From positions 1,178,001 to 1,242,000 of the forward strand of contig NZ_LT990039.1 in the NCBI RefSeq assembly GCF_900312975.1: 64,000 bases of DNA. The letters are read 5' to 3'. This document shows, piece by piece, positions 60,183 to 64,000 of this stretch (positions are counted from its first letter, which is position 1; each line of letters starts with the position of its first letter). The position numbers and the translations under genes were made by a program. Under the pieces are notes generated by a model. That model was given only the letters and a program-made list of their open reading frames with translations, was not told where the DNA came from and ran no database searches. Origin of the DNA: Massilistercora timonensis (GTDB lineage Bacteria; Bacillota; Clostridia; Lachnospirales; Lachnospiraceae).

Positions 60183-61376
60183 TTACTCGATGATGCTCTT
60201 AACAACGCCAGAACCTACGGTACGTCCACCCTCACGGATAGCGAAACGAAGTCCCTCTTCCATAGCTACCGGATGGATCAGCTCAGCTGTCATCTCGATA
60301 TGGTCGCCAGGCATACACATCTCAGTTCCTTCCGGAAGCATGCAGACACCTGTTACGTCAGTTGTTCTGAAGTAGAACTGCGGACGATAGTTGTTGAAGA
60401 ACGGAGTATGACGTCCACCTTCATCTTTGGTCAGAACGTATACCTGAGCGGTAAACTTGTGGTGGCAGGTTACAGAACCTGGCTTACACAGAACCTGACC
60501 TCTTTCGATCTCAGTTCTCTGGATACCACGAAGCAGAGCACCGATGTTGTCACCAGCCTGAGCCTCGTCAAGCAGCTTACGGAACATCTCAACACCTGTT
60601 ACAACAGTCTTCTTGGTCTCCTCGTGGATACCAACGATCTCAACTTCATCAGATACGTGAAGAGTACCACGCTCTACTCTACCAGTAGCAACGGTTCCAC
60701 GACCTGTGATGGAGAATACGTCCTCTACAGGCATCAGGAACGGCTTGTCAACGTCACGCTCCGGATCCGGAATGTAGCTGTCAACAGCGTCCATCAGTTC
60801 CATGATCTTGTCGCCCCACTCGCCTTCCGGATCTTCCAGAGCCTTCAGAGCAGAACCCTTGATGATCGGAGTGTCATCTCCCGGGAACTCATACTCGTCA
60901 AGCAGCTCACGGATCTCCATCTCAACCAGCTCAAGCAGCTCCTCATCGTCAACCATGTCGCACTTGTTCATGAATACAACGATGTAAGGAACGCCTACCT
61001 GACGGGACAGAAGGATGTGCTCTCTTGTCTGAGCCATAACACCGTCGGTAGCTGCAACAACCAGGATCGCGCCGTCCATCTGAGCGGCACCAGTGATCAT
61101 GTTCTTAACGTAGTCAGCATGTCCCGGGCAGTCAACGTGAGCGTAGTGACGAGCCTCGGTCTCGTACTCAACGTGTGCGGTAGAGATAGTGATTCCACGC
61201 TCTCTCTCTTCCGGAGCCTTGTCGATGTTGTCGAATGCAACCTCTGCGTTACCAGCTACTCTCTTGGAAAGTACCTTTGTGATCGCAGCGGTCAGAGTTG
61301 TTTTACCATGGTCAACGTGGCCAATGGTACCGATATTACAATGCGGTTTTGTTCTTTCAAATTTAGCTTTTGCCAT
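60183..61376 (-). CDS. tuf: Elongation factor Tu
   Basis: The 397-residue GTPase delivers aminoacyl-tRNA to the ribosome. Motifs are GHVDHGKTT (G1, about 19-27), RGITI (G2), DCPGHADY (G3), NKCDM (G4) and GSALKAL (G5). It follows fusA in the str operon and also has its own promoter (61455-61483). Confidence 0.98.
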   Translation of the reverse strand: MAKAKFERTKPHCNIGTIGHVDHGKTTLTAAITKVLSKRVAGNAEVAFDNIDKAPEERERGITISTAHVEYETEARHYAHVDCPGHADYVKNMITGAAQMDGAILVVAATDGVMAQTREHILLSRQVGVPYIVVFMNKCDMVDDEELLELVEMEIRELLDEYEFPGDDTPIIKGSALKALEDPEGEWGDKIMELMDAVDSYIPDPERDVDKPFLMPVEDVFSITGRGTVATGRVERGTLHVSDEVEIVGIHEETKKTVVTGVEMFRKLLDEAQAGDNIGALLRGIQRTEIERGQVLCKPGSVTCHHKFTAQVYVLTKDEGGRHTPFFNNYRPQFYFRTTDVTGVCMLPEGTEMCMPGDHIEMTAELIHPVAMEEGLRFAIREGGRTVGSGVVKSIIE

Positions 61377-61454
61377 TTTGAATATCCTCCTTATAATAGC
61401 GCCTGCAAGGGCATTTTCATAAATAATATTTACGTTTTTGCTCGGCTAAGAATG

Positions 61455-61483
61455 ATTATATTTCAAATCATACAGTTTTTCAA
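61455..61483 (-). promoter_or_regulatory. tuf-specific promoter
   Basis: On the minus strand TTGAAA (61478-61483), 17 bases, TATAAT (61455-61460) in the 124-base fusA-tuf gap. This gives extra EF-Tu over readthrough from rpsG-fusA. Confidence 0.75.
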
Positions 61484-61500
61484 GCCTTTTTCATATTTAA

Positions 61501-63618
61501 TTACTCATTTTTGCCGGATAATACCTTTTCCTGTACGGATTTCGGTACGGGCTCGTATTTCTCAAAGAACATGGAGTAGTTTCCACGTCCCTGAGTTCTG
61601 GAACGAAGGTCGGTGGAGTAACCAAACATCTCGGACAACGGCACATATCCGCGTACGATCTTGCCGCCGCCAAGGTCATCCATTCCCTCGATCCGTCCAC
61701 GACGGGAGTTGATGTCGCCGATGACGTCGCCCATATACTCTTCCGGCATGGTAACTTCAACCTTCATGATAGGCTCAAGCAGTACCGGAGCCGCCTTCTT
61801 CATAGCGTCCTTGAATGCCAGGGATCCGGCGATATGGAATGCCATCTCACTGGAGTCTACCTCATGGTAGGATCCGTCATATACGTTGGCGTGGATGCCC
61901 ACAACCGGGAATCCTCCCAGGATACCGGACTGCATAGCCTCTTCGATACCCTCGCCTACTGCCGGGATGTACTCTTTCGGGATCGCTCCGCCAACTACGG
62001 TGGACTCAAACTTGAAGGTCTCTTCCCCGTTGACATCCATGGGCTCGAATTTTACTTTACAGTGTCCGTACTGTCCACGTCCACCAGACTGTTTTGCGTA
62101 CTTGCTGTCCACATCCACAGCCTTTGTAAACGCTTCCTTGTATGCAACCTGAGGAGCACCTACATTTGCTTCTACCTTGAACTCACGCAGAAGTCTGTCT
62201 ACGATGATCTCCAGGTGAAGCTCGCCCATTCCGGCGATGATGGTCTGTCCAGTCTCCTGGTCAGTGTGCGCGCGGAAGGTTGGGTCTTCTTCTGCCAGTT
62301 TCGCAAGGGATTCTCCAAGTTTGCCCTGGGAAGCCTTGGTCTTGGGCTCGATGGCCAGCTCGATAACCGGCTCCGGGAACTCCATGGACTCCAGGATTAC
62401 CGGATGCTGCTCGTCACAGATGGTATCACCTGTGGTGGAAAACTTGAATCCGATCGCTGCCGCGATATCTCCGGAGTATACCTTGTCAAGCTCTTGTCTC
62501 TTATTGGCGTGCATCTGCAGGATACGTCCCACACGCTCTTTCTTGCCCTTGGTCGCGTTCAGGACGTAGGAACCGGAGTTCACTGTTCCTGAGTAAGCAC
62601 GGAAGTAAGCCAGCTTACCAACGAACGGGTCGGTCATGATCTTGAATACGAGAGCGGAGAACGGCTCTTCATCAGAAGAATGTCTCACGATCTCATTTCC
62701 ATCCATATCCACACCTTCGATAGGCGGAATATCGGTAGGCGCCGGCATATACTCCAGGATCGCGTCCAGAAGCTTCTGAACACCCTTGTTCCTGTATGCG
62801 GAACCGCAGCATACAGGGATTGCCTTACACTCACAGGTAGCCTTTCTCAGCACACGCTTCATGTCTTCGATGGAAGGCTCATTTCCTTCCAGGTATTCCA
62901 TCATCAGATCGTCGTCCAGATCACAGATCTTCTCTACCAGCTCGGTACGGTAAAGCTCTGCGTCGTCCTTCATATCCTCCGGAATCTCTCCGATGGTGAT
63001 GTCGTCGCCCTTCTCATCATTGTAAATGTAGGACTGCATCTCCATCAGATCGATGATCCCCTTGAAATCATCTTCCTTGCCGATCGGCAGCTGCAGACAG
63101 ATCGCGTTCTTTCCAAGTCTGGTACGGATCTGCTCTACGGCATTGTAGAAATCGGCGCCAAGAATGTCCATCTTGTTGATGAAAGCCATTCTCGGAACGT
63201 TGTATGTGTCTGCCTGACGCCATACATTTTCAGACTGAGGCTCAACACCGCCCTTGGCGCAGAATACGCCAACCGCGCCGTCCAGTACACGCAGGGAACG
63301 CTCAACCTCTACGGTGAAGTCCACGTGTCCCGGAGTATCAATGATATTGATCCTGTGCTCCAGGGCATCCGGCTTCGGCTTGCCGTTCTCTTCCAGTGTC
63401 CAGTGACAGGTGGTGGCAGCGGAAGTGATCGTGATACCTCTCTCCTGCTCCTGCTCCATCCAGTCCATTGTCGCAGTACCTTCATGAGTATCACCGATCT
63501 TGTAGTTTACGCCGGTATAGTAGAGAATACGCTCTGTCAGCGTAGTCTTGCCGGCATCGATATGAGCCATGATACCAATATTTCTGGTTCTCTCTAATGG
63601 ATATTCTCTTCCAGCCAT
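61501..63618 (-). CDS. fusA: Elongation factor G
   Basis: The 705-residue translocase GTPase has G1 AHIDAGKTT (about 17-25), [11 protein letters not shown] (G2), DTPGHVDFT (G3) and NKMD (G4). Domains II-V follow, including [12 protein letters not shown] and [10 protein letters not shown]. Length and order (rpsG-fusA-tuf) are those of the housekeeping protein rather than a TetM-type resistance protein. Confidence 0.98.
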   Translation of the reverse strand: MAGREYPLERTRNIGIMAHIDAGKTTLTERILYYTGVNYKIGDTHEGTATMDWMEQEQERGITITSAATTCHWTLEENGKPKPDALEHRINIIDTPGHVDFTVEVERSLRVLDGAVGVFCAKGGVEPQSENVWRQADTYNVPRMAFINKMDILGADFYNAVEQIRTRLGKNAICLQLPIGKEDDFKGIIDLMEMQSYIYNDEKGDDITIGEIPEDMKDDAELYRTELVEKICDLDDDLMMEYLEGNEPSIEDMKRVLRKATCECKAIPVCCGSAYRNKGVQKLLDAILEYMPAPTDIPPIEGVDMDGNEIVRHSSDEEPFSALVFKIMTDPFVGKLAYFRAYSGTVNSGSYVLNATKGKKERVGRILQMHANKRQELDKVYSGDIAAAIGFKFSTTGDTICDEQHPVILESMEFPEPVIELAIEPKTKASQGKLGESLAKLAEEDPTFRAHTDQETGQTIIAGMGELHLEIIVDRLLREFKVEANVGAPQVAYKEAFTKAVDVDSKYAKQSGGRGQYGHCKVKFEPMDVNGEETFKFESTVVGGAIPKEYIPAVGEGIEEAMQSGILGGFPVVGIHANVYDGSYHEVDSSEMAFHIAGSLAFKDAMKKAAPVLLEPIMKVEVTMPEEYMGDVIGDINSRRGRIEGMDDLGGGKIVRGYVPLSEMFGYSTDLRSRTQGRGNYSMFFEKYEPVPKSVQEKVLSGKNE

Positions 63619-63627
63619 GGTTGCCTC

Positions 63628-64000
<373 letters not shown>

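Noticed and set aside
60273-61712. Long plus-strand open frame across tuf
   Set aside because: It is a shadow frame opposite a highly biased EF-Tu gene, with no ribosome site and no domain.
61501-63618. Ribosome-protection resistance protein (TetM type)
   Set aside because: Length, motifs and rpsG-fusA-tuf order are those of the housekeeping EF-G.

Overview
The window looks like a chromosome segment of an anaerobic gut Firmicute, most likely Lachnospiraceae (Clostridia). Pointers are a fabH-acpP-fabK-fabD-fabG-fabF cluster with FabK in place of FabI, a two-subunit Fe-S L-serine dehydratase, a minimal SufC/SufB-type Fe-S assembly pair, glycyl-radical chemistry, a clostridial holin-like type I toxin, DUF4317/DUF4125/DUF4037/DUF4867 proteins, strong AGGAGG ribosome sites and sigma-A promoters. 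The species cannot be fixed from the sequence alone.

Layout. 0-4.3 kb: fatty-acid synthesis operon (minus strand) behind a near-consensus promoter with a FabT-like palindrome. 4.3-6 kb: sdaAB-sdaAA. 6.1-7.5 kb: DUF4317 protein and tRNA-Leu(CAG). 7.5-11 kb: a worn accessory patch with a MarR/RNHCP pair under tandem operators, ogt, a RelB-like antitoxin with a truncated toxin, an orphan hicB, and a 165-bp module present twice. 11-21.9 kb: an Amadori-product (fructoselysine-type, frl) catabolic locus with two SIS deglycases, a PfkB kinase, a TIM-barrel epimerase, an ABC importer without its own ATPase, two GntR regulators and a divergent MFS gene, tied together by three copies of one operator. 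21.9-28.4 kb: deoC, a MATE exporter, a small acidic protein, a membrane protein, the Fe-S assembly pair, a sodium symporter and tRNA-Leu(UAG).

28.6-43.5 kb: a long minus-strand operon facing a LacI gene. It runs from a glycyl-radical enzyme and its activase through an FGGY kinase, a ribose-type ABC importer, a class II aldolase and a PfkB kinase to an Fe-S aldo/keto reductase, then TPR, DUF4037 and DUF4125 genes. The glycyl-radical enzyme keeps the radical machinery but lacks the pocket residues of diol dehydratases. 43.6-45 kb: an RpiR regulator and a type I toxin with overlapping antisense RNA. 45-53.6 kb: an acid-utilisation locus. A tripartite carboxylate transporter (tctC-tctB-tctA), a glycerate-2-kinase-family protein and two tandem divergent enolase paralogues form one operon, divergent from an enolase-superfamily sugar-acid dehydratase. 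Both enolase paralogues have lost catalytic residues of glycolytic enolase, so this is the best candidate for undescribed chemistry.

53.7-60.1 kb: xylulokinase, an L-fucose-isomerase-like protein, a DUF4867 protein, an AraC regulator, a YitT protein and a PfkB kinase. 60.2-64 kb: tuf, fusA and partial rpsG (str operon). All calls come from reading the sequence and from memory of families; no database search was run.
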